The notes: generated by a model not told the origin, from the letters alone. Positions 1-9,844 are shown, counted from the stretch's first letter. The stretch: DNA of 35,823 nucleotides from Candidatus Oscillibacter excrementavium (GCA_019118505.1 DWYU01000141.1:1-35823); one strand, 5' to 3'. Made by a program: numbers and translations.

Positions 1-2202
1 CAGATTCACGAAGTTCAGCAGGGCGATCAGCAACAGGACAGCCCCCACCATGCCCAGGATCAGCACCATGTTGAGGCGGGAGCTCTCGAAGTTCTCCTGA
101 TAGTCGCTGCGCATGGTGACACTGATTCCCCGGTTCAGATCCTGCTCATATTGGGACAGGAACGCTTCAAAAGACACCTGCTGGCTGTGGTCAATATCCA
201 CCGCCAGCTGCCGGTAGCCCTGGCCGGGGAACAGTTCCTCAAACACCGTCAGCGGCACCAGATAATAGAAGGTGAAGGATGCCTCCGGGCTGTTGGCTCC
301 CTCCAGATAGGCGTTGTCGTGCATCAGGGAACCCAGCACGGTGAACGACTGTCCTTCCAGCTCCAGCGTCTCCCCCGCCGCCAGGCAGGAGACGCCCTCG
401 TGGTAGGCGCCGCCGGCGATCACATAGTTCCCGCTTGCAAAGGCGGCCTGGTCAAAGCTGCCGCTGGTGAAGGGACAGTTTTCCAGCACATAATCGAGAT
501 ACGCCCCATCCAGCCCCACCACAATGGCGGTGTATGCGCCAGTCTCGCTGAACCGGTCCAGTCCCGCCATCCAGTCCGGGAAAGCCGCCTGGGATTCTTT
601 GAGGGTCATGGTCTCGTCGTAGGGCTGGTTATAGTAGTCCACCACCCGCGCCCGCAGGGTCTCGTCCGCCGTCAGGGAGACCTCCCGGGTCTTGAGGGCG
701 CTCACCGAGGTGACCTCCGGCCGGGCGCTCAGTTCCTCCACCATCTCCTGGGTGATGCCCTGGTTGTGCTCGTTGTACCGCTGGTAGGTGGTGGCCGCCG
801 AGGCGTCCGCGATGGAGTAGTCCCAGGGGGACAGCGCTTCCAGGTACAGGTCCTCCTGCAAGCTCACATATTGCAGCCGGATGTCGGTGAGCAGCAGCAC
901 CGCCGCCAGCAGGATGACCACCGACAGGGCCATGCGGCCCTTGCCCCGGCCCAGGGTGCGCAGGGCCAGCCGGGGCAGCGTGACCATTCCATTTTTGGTT
1001 CCGCCGCCGTGGGCGGGCCGGGACTCGTTCAGCCGCAGGGTCTGGGCGGGCGTCAGCCGGGCCAGACGCAGAGTGGGCAGCAGATAGGACAGGAGCGTAG
1101 TGCCCAGGGCACACACTGCCGTCAGGGCGAAGGGCTGCCAGCTCAAAAAGTAGAGGGCCGGGTTCTGCTCCATGCCCACGACCACCCTGGACGTGATGGC
1201 AAGGTTCAACCCGAATCCGATCAGGAAGCCGGGGACCAGACCCAGCGCCGTCACAGAGACGCCTTTTTCCAGCAGATACCGCCGCAGCTGCCGGGGCGAC
1301 AGGCCCAGGGCCTTCAGCCCGGCAAAGTAGGCCCGGTCCTGCTCGGCGGTGACCTGCACGATGGCAAAGATCATGAGAAAACCGCACACCAGCACCAGCA
1401 GTGCCGGGGCGTAGTAGGGGCGGGCCTGCTGCCCGGCCAGATCCAGCCGGGCGTCGTTGTAGGCGAGATTCGTGGTAAAGGGCAGCTCCGGCAGGCCCTG
1501 ATCGGCCAGAATCTGAGCAGCCTGGGCGTCCAGGTCACGGGGTTGGTGCAGGGTAACGCCCAGGGTGAGGTCAGCGGCGTTCTCGCTGTCATAATCCGGC
1601 ACCAGTGTCTGGGCGGTCTCCGCCGTAATCCAGGCGCAGGCTTCGGTGAAGTTGGTGGGGCTGGCCCACCAGCCGCACAGGGTAAATTCGTCCGTATGGA
1701 CCTGACCGCTGGCATCCGTCCATTGCAGCGTCACCGGCGCGCCGATCTCCCGCACGATGCCCAGGGACCCCATGGTGAACTCGTCTAGGGCGATCTCACC
1801 GGGCTGCTGGGGCAGGCCGCCGGTGGTAGGGACCGACAGGACGGTTTCGGCATAGTCCTGGTCGGTCACCGCCAGCTTCACCAGCCGCTGGCCCATCATC
1901 GGGTCAGAGAGAGTGCCGATGGTACTCAGTCGGACGGTGCTTTTGATGTTGGGATGCTGGGAGAGCAGGTCCGCCTGATGCTCCGTCAGGCCGCTGTAAA
2001 GAATATGGCTGGTGGAGCCGTAGGTGTACTGGTAGTTGAGCAGGAACGCATCCTCCACCGCCCCGCCCAGCAGGAATACAAAGGCGTACAGGCCGGTGAC
2101 CAGCGCCACCGCCAGAGCTAACACTGCATTCTTGACCCGGTGAAAGCGGAAATCCCGCCGTACCAGCGTCCAGCAGACTTTCAGGTTGTTGTTTGCGAGC
2201 AT
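1..2202 (-). CDS. ABC transporter permease, FtsX/MacB-like (partial, runs off left edge)
   Basis: Reverse-strand reading from ATG at 2202 (MLANNNLKVCWTLVRRDFRFHRVKNAVLALAVALVTGLYAFVFLLGG...) stays open to position 1. Two hydrophobic permease blocks, directly downstream of an ABC ATPase gene. The frame is absent from the ORF track because it has no stop inside the window. Confidence 0.88.
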   Translation of the reverse strand, partial: MLANNNLKVCWTLVRRDFRFHRVKNAVLALAVALVTGLYAFVFLLGGAVEDAFLLNYQYTYGSTSHILYSGLTEHQADLLSQHPNIKSTVRLSTIGTLSDPMMGQRLVKLAVTDQDYAETVLSVPTTGGLPQQPGEIALDEFTMGSLGIVREIGAPVTLQWTDASGQVHTDEFTLCGWWASPTNFTEACAWITAETAQTLVPDYDSENAADLTLGVTLHQPRDLDAQAAQILADQGLPELPFTTNLAYNDARLDLAGQQARPYYAPALLVLVCGFLMIFAIVQVTAEQDRAYFAGLKALGLSPRQLRRYLLEKGVSVTALGLVPGFLIGFGLNLAITSRVVVGMEQNPALYFLSWQPFALTAVCALGTTLLSYLLPTLRLARLTPAQTLRLNESRPAHGGGTKNGMVTLPRLALRTLGRGKGRMALSVVILLAAVLLLTDIRLQYVSLQEDLYLEALSPWDYSIADASAATTYQRYNEHNQGITQEMVEELSARPEVTSVSALKTREVSLTADETLRARVVDYYNQPYDETMTLKESQAAFPDWMAGLDRFSETGAYTAIVVGLDGAYLDYVLENCPFTSGSFDQAAFASGNYVIAGGAYHEGVSCLAAGETLELEGQSFTVLGSLMHDNAYLEGANSPEASFTFYYLVPLTVFEELFPGQGYRQLAVDIDHSQQVSFEAFLSQYEQDLNRGISVTMRSDYQENFESSRLNMVLILGMVGAVLLLIALLNFVNL

Positions 2203-2214
2203 GGCCGGACCTCC

Positions 2215-2880
2215 TTACCCGCGGATGCGCCCGTCCTCGATGCGGACGACCCGGTCGGCCATCTGGGCCAGTTCCAGGTTGTGGGTGATCATCACCAGGG
2301 TCTGGCGGTAGGTCTCCACCGACAGCTTCAGCAGGCCCAGCACATTCTGGCCGGTCTTGCTGTCCAGGTTGCCGGTGGGCTCGTCGGCCAGAAGGATGGC
2401 GGGCTTGGCGATCAGGGCCCGGGCGATGGCCACCCGCTGCTGGCCGCCGCCGGAGAGCTCGTTGGGAAACGCGTTCAGCCGCTCTTTCAGGTGCAGCAGT
2501 TCCACGATCTCGTCAAAGAATGCCGGGTCCGGGGTGCTGCCTGCCAGGCTCAGAGGGAACAGGATGTTCTCCTTCACCGTCAAAGTGGGCACCAGATTGA
2601 AATTCTGATACACGAAGCCCACCTTGCTGCGGCGGAACACCGCCAGCTCCTTCTCCTTCAGCCCCCGCAGGTTCACGCCGTCCACGATGACCTCCCCCTC
2701 GTCGGGGATGTCCATGCCGCCGATCATGTTCAGCAGGGTGGTCTTGCCGGAGCCGGAGGCGCCGATGATGGCGGTGAATTTGCCCTTTTCGATCTCCAGG
2801 TCGATGCCGTCCAGGGCCTTGACCTGGTTCTCCCCTTTGCCAAAATATTTTTTCAGGTTATGTACCGTTACGATGTTCAT
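2215..2880 (-). CDS. ABC transporter ATP-binding protein (BceA/LolD-like)
   Basis: [57 protein letters not shown]...; Walker [10 protein letters not shown], signature [15 protein letters not shown], Walker [13 protein letters not shown]. Start trimmed from the ORF-track start to ATG 2880. Confidence 0.93.
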   Translation of the reverse strand: MNIVTVHNLKKYFGKGENQVKALDGIDLEIEKGKFTAIIGASGSGKTTLLNMIGGMDIPDEGEVIVDGVNLRGLKEKELAVFRRSKVGFVYQNFNLVPTLTVKENILFPLSLAGSTPDPAFFDEIVELLHLKERLNAFPNELSGGGQQRVAIARALIAKPAILLADEPTGNLDSKTGQNVLGLLKLSVETYRQTLVMITHNLELAQMADRVVRIEDGRIRG

Positions 2881-3254
2881 GGATGGATTCCTCGCTTTTG
2901 TTCTTTGGGTTTCAACAGGCGGTTCAGGCGGATCAGATTCATCCGCTGCACCAGAACACAGTAGAGATTGTGCAGCCCCACCAGGACGGCCAAAAGCACA
3001 ATCCAGAATCGTCCTGCTGCCAATGCGCAGGCAAAACACAAAACAGCGCCAAAGCTGTGGATCTTTGCGTTTTTGAGCAGTTGGCTCTTTAGAAACCGCA
3101 TATCCTCAATGCTGCTGCCGCGCAGAAAATAGTTGTCCGTATCCTGCTTCCCCCGCCATTGGTCGTAGCGCAGTTTGACCCAAACCAGGAATTTGCGGTA
3201 CTGCCTTACACCCAGAACACGGTATATCTTTTCTTCCATGGTAACAGGTCTCAT
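2877..3254 (-). CDS. Small membrane protein (about 125 aa) of unknown function within the ABC/two-component operon
   Basis: MRPVTMEEKIYRVLGVRQYRKFLVWVKLRYDQW...FGAVLCFACALAAGRFWIVLLAVLVGLHNLYCVLVQRMNLIRLNRLL. Stop overlaps the ATG of the ABC ATPase (ATGA). C-terminal 'LYCVLVQRMNLIRL' loosely resembles the tail of CrtO-like small membrane proteins. Confidence 0.7.
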   Translation of the reverse strand: MRPVTMEEKIYRVLGVRQYRKFLVWVKLRYDQWRGKQDTDNYFLRGSSIEDMRFLKSQLLKNAKIHSFGAVLCFACALAAGRFWIVLLAVLVGLHNLYCVLVQRMNLIRLNRLLKPKEQKRGIHP

Positions 3255-3271
3255 GGCCGCTTTCCTCCCCG

Positions 3272-4294
3272 TCAGCTCAGCAGATACACGGAAAAGGTTG
3301 TGCCTTCCCCTACTTTCGACTTCACACTGATATATCCCTTCTGCCGGGTGATGATGCCATTGGCCAGGTACAGCCCCAGGCCCACGCCCTCCTGCCCGGC
3401 CACCTCCGGGGCCCGGTAGAACCGCTGGAACACATCGTTGTAGTGCTCCTCCGGGATGCCGATGCCGGTGTCGGTAATGTCCACCCGGGTATAGAACTGC
3501 CAGGGGCGCACGGTCACTGCCACCTTGCCGCCGGACGGCGTGTACTTCACGGCGTTGTCCAGAAGGTTGCCGATGGCCTCCGCCGTCCACTTGGGGTCGT
3601 GCTGCACCGTGATGGCCGGGTCGCATTCCGCCGACAGGTCGATCCCCTTGGTCTCCGCCTTAGCCCAGACGGTGCTCATGGCCCGGGCGATGGTGTCGGA
3701 GAGCCGGGCCTCCTCCACATGGAGGGTGAAGGTGCCCGTCTCCAATCGGGACATTTTGATGAGGGACTGCATCAGGAAATCCAGCTTGTCGATCTGGCCG
3801 TCCATGGTAGCCAGAAACTCCGCCCGCTTTTCCGGCGGCAGGTCATGGCTGCGCAGGATGCCGGTGAACATCTTGATGTTGGCGATGGGCGTTTTCACCT
3901 GATGGGAGATGTCGCTGACCAGGCCCTGGATGGTTTCCTTGTCCCGCTGGCTCTGGCGCTTACCCTCGCTCATGATGTCAAAATACTGCATCAGCTTGCC
4001 CTGCACCTTGGCGGTCAGGCTGTCTTCGTAGGGCTGGTATCCCTCCACCGTCCGGCCGGACATCAGGGCGTCCAGGGTCTCGCACAGGTCGTCGGCAAAC
4101 AGGCTGACCTGCCGCCGCTGATACCAGGCCCACAGGCCCACCACGGCGTAGATGGCAAGGCACAGCCCCAGGATGCCGTACCGCACCGCCGCCCGGGGAA
4201 CGGTCTGCCACAGCAGCCACACCAGAGCGGCGAACAGCGCCGCGGACAACAGGAGCATCCCGGCGCGCAGAACCGTCATGCTGCGGTGTTTCAT
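3272..4294 (-). CDS. Sensor histidine kinase, intramembrane-sensing type
   Basis: Two N-terminal TM helices with a very short loop, H-box DISHQVKTPIANIKMF, N-box NLLDNAVKYTPSGG, G-boxes DTGIGIPEEH and GVGLGLYLA. Confidence 0.93.
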   Translation of the reverse strand: MKHRSMTVLRAGMLLLSAALFAALVWLLWQTVPRAAVRYGILGLCLAIYAVVGLWAWYQRRQVSLFADDLCETLDALMSGRTVEGYQPYEDSLTAKVQGKLMQYFDIMSEGKRQSQRDKETIQGLVSDISHQVKTPIANIKMFTGILRSHDLPPEKRAEFLATMDGQIDKLDFLMQSLIKMSRLETGTFTLHVEEARLSDTIARAMSTVWAKAETKGIDLSAECDPAITVQHDPKWTAEAIGNLLDNAVKYTPSGGKVAVTVRPWQFYTRVDITDTGIGIPEEHYNDVFQRFYRAPEVAGQEGVGLGLYLANGIITRQKGYISVKSKVGEGTTFSVYLLS

Positions 4295-4983
4295 ACCTTG
4301 CCTCCTGTCCAGATGTAGCCCATGCCCCGGACCGTTTTGATGTAGGTATGGGAGTCATCCTCGATCTTGGCCCGGAGCCGGTTCATGGTGACGGTGAGGG
4401 TATGGTCGTCGATAAAGTTGCCGCCGCTGTCCCACAGGCGGTCCAGCAGCTGCTGGCGGGTCAGGATCTGACCGGCGTGTTCCGTCAGATACTTGAGGAG
4501 CTTGTACTCATTGGGGGTGATGGCCAGCTTCTCTGTCCCCCGCACGGCTGTCAGGGCCGAAAAATCCAGCGTCAGCCAGCCGTCGCTCCAGCGGTCCGCC
4601 TGGGGGGCGGCCGGGGCGCCGCCCACCCGGCGCAGGGCCACCTCCACCCGCCGCAGCAGGATCTGCATGTTGAAGGGCTTGGTCACATAGTCCTCGGCCC
4701 CCATGTCAAAGCCGCGGAGCACATCCGCCTCCAGGTCGTTGGCGGTGAGAAAGATCACCGGCAGCTCCGGCTGCCGGGCCTTGAACTCCCGGCACAGATC
4801 AAAGCCGTTTCCGTCCGGCAGGTTTACGTCCAGCAGGGCCAGGTCGAAGCGTTCGCCGGAGAGCAGCTGCCGTGCCTTCTGGCAGTTGTAGGCGGCCACG
4901 GTCAGATACCCGGCGCTGTCCAGCTCAAAGCAGAGGCCGGCGCTGAGGGCCAGGTCGTCCTCCAGAACTAAAATCTTTTCCAT
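4291..4983 (-). CDS. Response regulator, OmpR/PhoB family
   Basis: MEKILVLEDDLALSAGLCFELD...LALLDVNLPDGNGFDLC...TANDLEADVLRGFDMGAEDYVTKPF plus winged-helix output domain. ATGA overlap with the kinase. Confidence 0.94.
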   Translation of the reverse strand: MEKILVLEDDLALSAGLCFELDSAGYLTVAAYNCQKARQLLSGERFDLALLDVNLPDGNGFDLCREFKARQPELPVIFLTANDLEADVLRGFDMGAEDYVTKPFNMQILLRRVEVALRRVGGAPAAPQADRWSDGWLTLDFSALTAVRGTEKLAITPNEYKLLKYLTEHAGQILTRQQLLDRLWDSGGNFIDDHTLTVTMNRLRAKIEDDSHTYIKTVRGMGYIWTGGKV

Positions 4984-5163
4984 GTGCGGTTCTCCCATCT
5001 CCCGGGCGGCGCTCTCCCACGCACGCGGACGGCCCCGCCCCAACTCATCTCAGTGTTCGATTATAGCGCATATGCGGGCCATTGCCAACAGGAGAATCTG
5101 ATGCGCGGCGCCGCCCTCCCGGACCTTCTGTGGGGCAGTTTTGTTTCAATTTTTCAGATTTGG

Positions 5164-5192
5164 TTGACAGATCACAGCAAATGGACCATAAT
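5164..5192 (+). promoter_or_regulatory. Sigma-A type promoter upstream of sepF
   Basis: TTGACA (5164-5169), 17 bp spacer, CATAAT (5187-5192). Confidence 0.65.
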
Positions 5193-5261
5193 AGATATGA
5201 TATAGGAGGATTTCCCCCTGAAATCGGTACCGTTTTGTTTGTGTGGATGCGAGGTGATCAC

Positions 5262-5726
5262 ATGAGGCTGTTGGAATCCGTGCGGAAAATCGTCTCTTCC
5301 CATCTGAATCCGGAGGATCTGCCTGAGGGCCGGGAGACTGTGGGCCCGGAGGGAGAGTCCCGGTCTGCGCGTTCAGGCGCCGCCTCCGGCTGGGGCCCGT
5401 CCAAGATCGTGCTGCAGGCCCCCCAGCGGCTGGAGCAGACGGAAGAGGTCGTGGACCTCCTCCAGAGCGGCAGCTCCGTGGTGCTGAATCTGCAGGGCGG
5501 CAATTATGAAATCTCCCGGCGGCTGCTGGATTTTGTGGCCGGAGTCGCGTATCACAACGAGAACAAGGTGTGGAAGGTCGCCCGCAACACGTTTCTGATC
5601 GTCCCCTATGACGCCGAGGTGCAGGCCATGGACTTCCCACAATACGGCAGCTTCGGCAGAGGGGACCTCTCACGCGCCGCCGGATTCCCCTCCGGGCGCC
5701 CGGAACCGCGGCAGTGGACCAGCTGA
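5262..5726 (+). CDS. sepF: Cell division protein SepF
   Basis: MRLLESVRKIVSSHLNPEDL...KIVLQAPQRLEQTEEVVDLLQSGSSVVLNLQGGNYEISRRLLDFVAGVAYHNENKVWKVARNTFLIVPYDAEV matches the SepF core fold. RBS 'gaggtgatcac' before ATG 5262. Confidence 0.85.
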   Translation: MRLLESVRKIVSSHLNPEDLPEGRETVGPEGESRSARSGAASGWGPSKIVLQAPQRLEQTEEVVDLLQSGSSVVLNLQGGNYEISRRLLDFVAGVAYHNENKVWKVARNTFLIVPYDAEVQAMDFPQYGSFGRGDLSRAAGFPSGRPEPRQWTS

Positions 5727-5784
5727 ACCAGCCCGGTCTGCGGCGGGGCGCTCCGGCGCCTGTCTGAACCGAATACTGAAAAAA

Positions 5785-5820
5785 CAGGGAGCGGACCGCG
5801 TTGTCCGCTCCCTGTCTGGA
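5785..5820. terminator. Hairpin terminator, probably bidirectional, between convergent genes
   Basis: CAGGGAGCGGAC-cgcgtt-GTCCGCTCCCTG preceded by AAAAAA. Confidence 0.65.
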
Positions 5821-5846
5821 TTCTGCCCGGATACGGCCGGGGCCGC

Positions 5847-7775
5847 TCATCTGGCCCGGCGGTCGTTGGCGGGGTCCTGATAGTAGGCCTGCTTTTCGGC
5901 GTACATCCGCTTTTCCGCGGTCTTGATCAGCCCCTCCACATCGTCAGTGGGCACATGTGCCCAGGCGCAGCCGGCGGACACGAAATACCCCTTTCTCTTC
6001 AGGGTCTCCGTCAGTTCCCGCAGGCGCCTCTCCGTGTCCTCCACAGGCGCGTCGCACACGAAGATAATGAACTCATCGCCGCCCACCCGATAGGTATAGC
6101 GGCTGCCGAAGCAGGTGCGCAGCGCGTCCGCCACCGAGCGGAGCATCTGGTCCCCGGCCTCGTGGCCCTGGGAGTTGTTCAGCTCGTGGAGGCCGTTGAC
6201 ATCCACAAAGACACAGCCGAGGCTGTCCTGGCATTTCGCGGCCAGGTTGGGCAGGTCGATCTCATAGCGGTTGCGGTTGTACAGCCCGGTGAGGGTATCT
6301 CCCTCCCCCAGCCGCTGCATGTCCCGATAGGTCCGGGTGTTGCTGTAGAGCATGGCGAAGCTGAAGCCGACGCTTCGGAGCATCGCCGTGCTGCCCGCGC
6401 GTCTTTTCAGTCCGCCGGCGGACAGGACCCCGCGGATCACACCGTCGGCATCCTCAATGGGGATGGCCGCCAGATCGGTCATGTCCTCCGGCGCATCGGG
6501 CAGCACGGCCCGGACCTCCGCGGCCGTATGGGCGCTGACCTCCGGGTGCCCGGCGGCAAAGTAGTCCGCCAGCAGCTCCGCGCTCTCCCCCAACGCAGTG
6601 CCCAGCGATGTCTCTCCGCCCTCTTCCCACAGATAGCGGACGAGGGGCTCCCTGCCGCTCATCATCGTAAACGCCACCCGCTTTGCCGGAAGCATTTTCC
6701 CGATAAGCGCCAGGGCCCTGGGCACGTTTTCCCGGTGCACATGGGCGTTGAACAGCAGTTTCTCCACGTCGTAAATGTCCCGGAGCGCGTCCAGCTGCCG
6801 CTGCTTTTCGCCGGTCTCCCGGCGCACGTAGCGGATGAGCCAGAGGATGTAGAGCAAAAATCCCACGGCCTCCAGGACCAGCAGCACGTTCAGCATGTTC
6901 CGCACGCTCCGCGCGTCCGCGAAGACCACGGACTCCGGCACGCTCAGCGCCACCCGCCACTGGTTGATGGAGGTGGGCGTGTAATAGAAGTACAGATAGT
7001 CGCCGATGGTGTTGGAGAGAAACACCACGTAGTTGCTCTCTCCGTTGATCAGCCCCTGGCGGAGCTGGGCGTCATCATAGCCGTCGGCCATGGGGCGGGA
7101 GCCGGTCTCCCAGATGTTGCCCAGCTCCTCGTGCCAGGTGTCGATGAGAAAGTCGCCGGTGGCCCCGTCGATCAGATAGACCGCCGCGCTGCCGCCATAG
7201 GGAGAATACGGCAGCGCCTCCCCCAGCGTATCGATGTCGATCACGCCATACAGCATGGCGATGGTCTCGCCGTCCCGGGTCACCGGCACGAAATGGCGCA
7301 CCACATAGCCTCCGCCATTCAGGTCCTGCTCCCGGTCGGAGATATGGGCGCCCAGGGCGGCCTCCTGTTCAAAGGAGAGCTGCCCCGCCGCCGGGACCAC
7401 CTTTCCCTCCGCTGTCAGCACGCGGTCCCCGGGAAGCAGGAACTCCAGCCGGGAGAAAAAGTCCCCGCCGCCGGGATACTGGGCCAGGAAGTCCAGCAGC
7501 TCACCGGACCCCCGGGTCATATAGCCGCTGGCCAGTGTGGCGATCAGCTCCAGCTGGCGGCGGTCAGAAGCCATATTCAGTTCCAGAACGCTGACGAACT
7601 CCTCCGCCTCGCTGGTGAGGCGCTGGAAGCCGGCTGACTCCTCCCGTTCATTGATGCGGGTCGTGACAACAACGCTTACCAGCGCAATCAGCAGGACGAG
7701 AATCAAGGTCGCAGCCACCGGGCTGCGCCAATGTACCGTGTGAACGCGCATGTTCCACCCCTTGTTCCCTGTCAA
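5847..7775 (-). CDS. Membrane GGDEF-domain protein (diguanylate cyclase) with extracellular Cache-like sensor and GAF-like linker
   Basis: C-terminal DTLTGLYNRNRYEIDLP...CVFVDVNGLHELNNSQGHEAGDQML...YRVGGDEFIIFV (GGDEF motif). N-terminal TM, long extracellular segment, second TM. Confidence 0.9.
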   Translation of the reverse strand: MTGNKGWNMRVHTVHWRSPVAATLILVLLIALVSVVVTTRINEREESAGFQRLTSEAEEFVSVLELNMASDRRQLELIATLASGYMTRGSGELLDFLAQYPGGGDFFSRLEFLLPGDRVLTAEGKVVPAAGQLSFEQEAALGAHISDREQDLNGGGYVVRHFVPVTRDGETIAMLYGVIDIDTLGEALPYSPYGGSAAVYLIDGATGDFLIDTWHEELGNIWETGSRPMADGYDDAQLRQGLINGESNYVVFLSNTIGDYLYFYYTPTSINQWRVALSVPESVVFADARSVRNMLNVLLVLEAVGFLLYILWLIRYVRRETGEKQRQLDALRDIYDVEKLLFNAHVHRENVPRALALIGKMLPAKRVAFTMMSGREPLVRYLWEEGGETSLGTALGESAELLADYFAAGHPEVSAHTAAEVRAVLPDAPEDMTDLAAIPIEDADGVIRGVLSAGGLKRRAGSTAMLRSVGFSFAMLYSNTRTYRDMQRLGEGDTLTGLYNRNRYEIDLPNLAAKCQDSLGCVFVDVNGLHELNNSQGHEAGDQMLRSVADALRTCFGSRYTYRVGGDEFIIFVCDAPVEDTERRLRELTETLKRKGYFVSAGCAWAHVPTDDVEGLIKTAEKRMYAEKQAYYQDPANDRRAR

Positions 7776-7903
7776 AATCCAAATGTTGTCTATATTTTAC
7801 AAAATCCATGGGAACTCGTCAAGATGACATCTCCGGGGAAAGGCCCCGGGATGCCCCGCCGGTTGGGCAGCTGGTCTGCCCGGCTGGTAACCCCAAAAAA
7901 TAG

Positions 7904-7932
7904 TTGCGTCCGCTACTTTTTTGTGGTATCAT
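7904..7932 (+). promoter_or_regulatory. Promoter of the marR-MFS operon with overlapping dyad operator
   Basis: TTGCGT (7904-7909), 17 bp, TATCAT (7927-7932). Dyad AGT-t-GCG-tc-CGC-t-ACT at 7902-7917 covers the -35. Confidence 0.6.
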
Positions 7933-7964
7933 AGGCAAAATGACGCCAAAAGGAGCATCTGCAT

Positions 7965-8447
7965 GTGATGGAGTCTTTTTCCAATTTGGGCCGCTATGTG
8001 TCGATCTGCGACCGGCTGATGAAGATGTACTATGACCGCGGCCTCTCCGAATTCGAGATCGGCTGGGGCCAGCAGTTCTATGTGGAGTACCTCTATGACC
8101 ATCCCGGCGCCTCACCGCAGGAGATGGTGTCCTGTATCCACGTGGATAAGGCGACGCTGACGAAGATCATCAAGAAGCTGACGGAGGTCGGCTACCTGCA
8201 GGTCACCAGCGACGGCAAGGACCGGCGTGTCAAGCATTTATACCTGACAGAGAAGGCGATCCCGGCGGCCATGCGGATCAAGCAGATCCACGCCGCGTTT
8301 TACGAGGTCCTCAGCGCGGGGATCCCGCCGGAGGAACTGGCCCTGACCGAGCGGACGCTCCAGCGTATGGCGGATAACATCCACCATACGGTTTGGCACA
8401 GAATGGAGGAACACCATGGAAGCAAGCGAACTCTCGCAGCTGACTGA
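7965..8447 (+). CDS. MarR family transcriptional regulator
   Basis: About 160 aa winged-helix protein: HPGASPQEMVSCIHVDKATLTKIIKKLTEVGYLQVTSDGKDRRVKHLYLTEKA. Followed by an overlapping MFS gene. Confidence 0.9.
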   Translation: MMESFSNLGRYVSICDRLMKMYYDRGLSEFEIGWGQQFYVEYLYDHPGASPQEMVSCIHVDKATLTKIIKKLTEVGYLQVTSDGKDRRVKHLYLTEKAIPAAMRIKQIHAAFYEVLSAGIPPEELALTERTLQRMADNIHHTVWHRMEEHHGSKRTLAAD

Positions 8448-9831
8448 CCGGAAACGGACCCTGATTTTCATCAATCTGGTGGTCTCCGGCATCGCCACAT
8501 CGATCCTGTCCACCGCCATGACCACCGCGCTGCCCAATCTGGCGGCGGATTTCGGCGTCTCCACCGCGGTGGGACAGTGGGTCACCAGCGGCTATTCCCT
8601 GGCCATGGGTATGGTCATGCCGCTGACCGCCTTTCTCATCACCCGCTTTCCCACCAAAAAACTGTATATGACCGGCATCGGCTGCTTCATCGCGGGCATC
8701 CTGCTCAGCATTCTGGGCAGCAGCTTTGCCCTGATGATGGTGGGCCGGGTCCTGCAGGCCTGCGGCAACGGCGTGCTGCTGTCGGCGGCCCAGGTGGTGA
8801 TCCTGACGGTCTATCCGCTGGAGAGGCGGGGGGCCATGATGGGCACCTACGGCCTGGCCACCACGGCGGCCCCCATCATCGCCCCCACTCTGGCCGGGCT
8901 GATGATCGACGCCTTCGGCTGGAAGTCCATCTTCTGCCTGGTGCTGGTCATCATGGTCCTCTCTTTCATCCTCTCCTGGGCCGCCTTTGCGGATGTGCTG
9001 GAGCTTCAGGACAAGAAATTCGATGGGCTCTCCTTTATAGAGAGCATCTTCGCCTTCGGCGGCATCACCCTGGGTATCGGTAACCTCAGCGGCTATGGGC
9101 TGGTGAGCGTCCAGGCGGGGCTGCCGCTGGCGGTGGGCGCTGTGGTCTGCGTGCTGTTCGTCCTCCGGCAGCGGAGGCTGGAAAAGCCCTTCCTGGACGT
9201 GAAGATCCTGCGCAGCTGGAACTACGCGGTGAGCGTTCTGTCCAGCATGGTGCTCTATCTGGTGATGATGGGCTCCTCCGTCATGATGCCCCTGTACGTC
9301 CAGAGCGTCATGGGCTATTCCGCCGTCACCTCCGGCCTGGTGACGCTGCCCGGCTCTCTGGCCACCGCCGTCGTCAGCCCCTTTGCCGGGAGGCTGTATG
9401 ACAAAATGGGCATCCGAAAGATCTTTGTGGCGGGGGCCGCCGCGCTGGTGGTCAGCAATGTGGGGATGGCCTTCATCTCCCTGGAGACCCCGCTCTGGGT
9501 GGCGGCCGGCTTCAACGTGATCCGCAACCTCGCCATCGGCAGTCTGATGATGCCGCTGCTGACCTGGGGCACCAGCAGTGTGGACCCGAAAAAGGTGGCG
9601 GACGCCTCCTCCCTGCTGACCTCCTTCCGCACCATCGCCGGGTCCATCGGCTCCGCGGTGTTCGTGGGGATCATGACGGCGGTCAGCGCCGCCTCCGCGG
9701 CGACTTACGGCGACGGCGCCCTGATGCACGGCATGAACGTGTCCTTCCTCTGGATGACTGTGGGGGCGCTGGTGCTGCTGGCCATCTCCCTTTTCGCAGT
9801 CAAAGCCGGCGGCCGCAGACAGAATCCGTGA
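8416..9831 (+). CDS. MFS multidrug transporter (DHA2-type)
   Basis: 471 aa polytopic protein: STAMTTALPNLAADFGVSTAVGQWVTSGYSLAMGMVMPLTAFLITRFPTKKLY...; overlaps the marR 3' end. Confidence 0.92.
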   Translation: MEASELSQLTDRKRTLIFINLVVSGIATSILSTAMTTALPNLAADFGVSTAVGQWVTSGYSLAMGMVMPLTAFLITRFPTKKLYMTGIGCFIAGILLSILGSSFALMMVGRVLQACGNGVLLSAAQVVILTVYPLERRGAMMGTYGLATTAAPIIAPTLAGLMIDAFGWKSIFCLVLVIMVLSFILSWAAFADVLELQDKKFDGLSFIESIFAFGGITLGIGNLSGYGLVSVQAGLPLAVGAVVCVLFVLRQRRLEKPFLDVKILRSWNYAVSVLSSMVLYLVMMGSSVMMPLYVQSVMGYSAVTSGLVTLPGSLATAVVSPFAGRLYDKMGIRKIFVAGAAALVVSNVGMAFISLETPLWVAAGFNVIRNLAIGSLMMPLLTWGTSSVDPKKVADASSLLTSFRTIAGSIGSAVFVGIMTAVSAASAATYGDGALMHGMNVSFLWMTVGALVLLAISLFAVKAGGRRQNP

Positions 9832-9844
9832 GTTCGGTGCCAGA

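Noticed and set aside
151-1788. 545-aa plus-strand ORF and nested ORFs across 151-1788
   Set aside because: Antisense to an open FtsX permease reading frame; composition (Gln/His/Arg/Gly-rich, no family resemblance) is typical of high-GC shadow ORFs.
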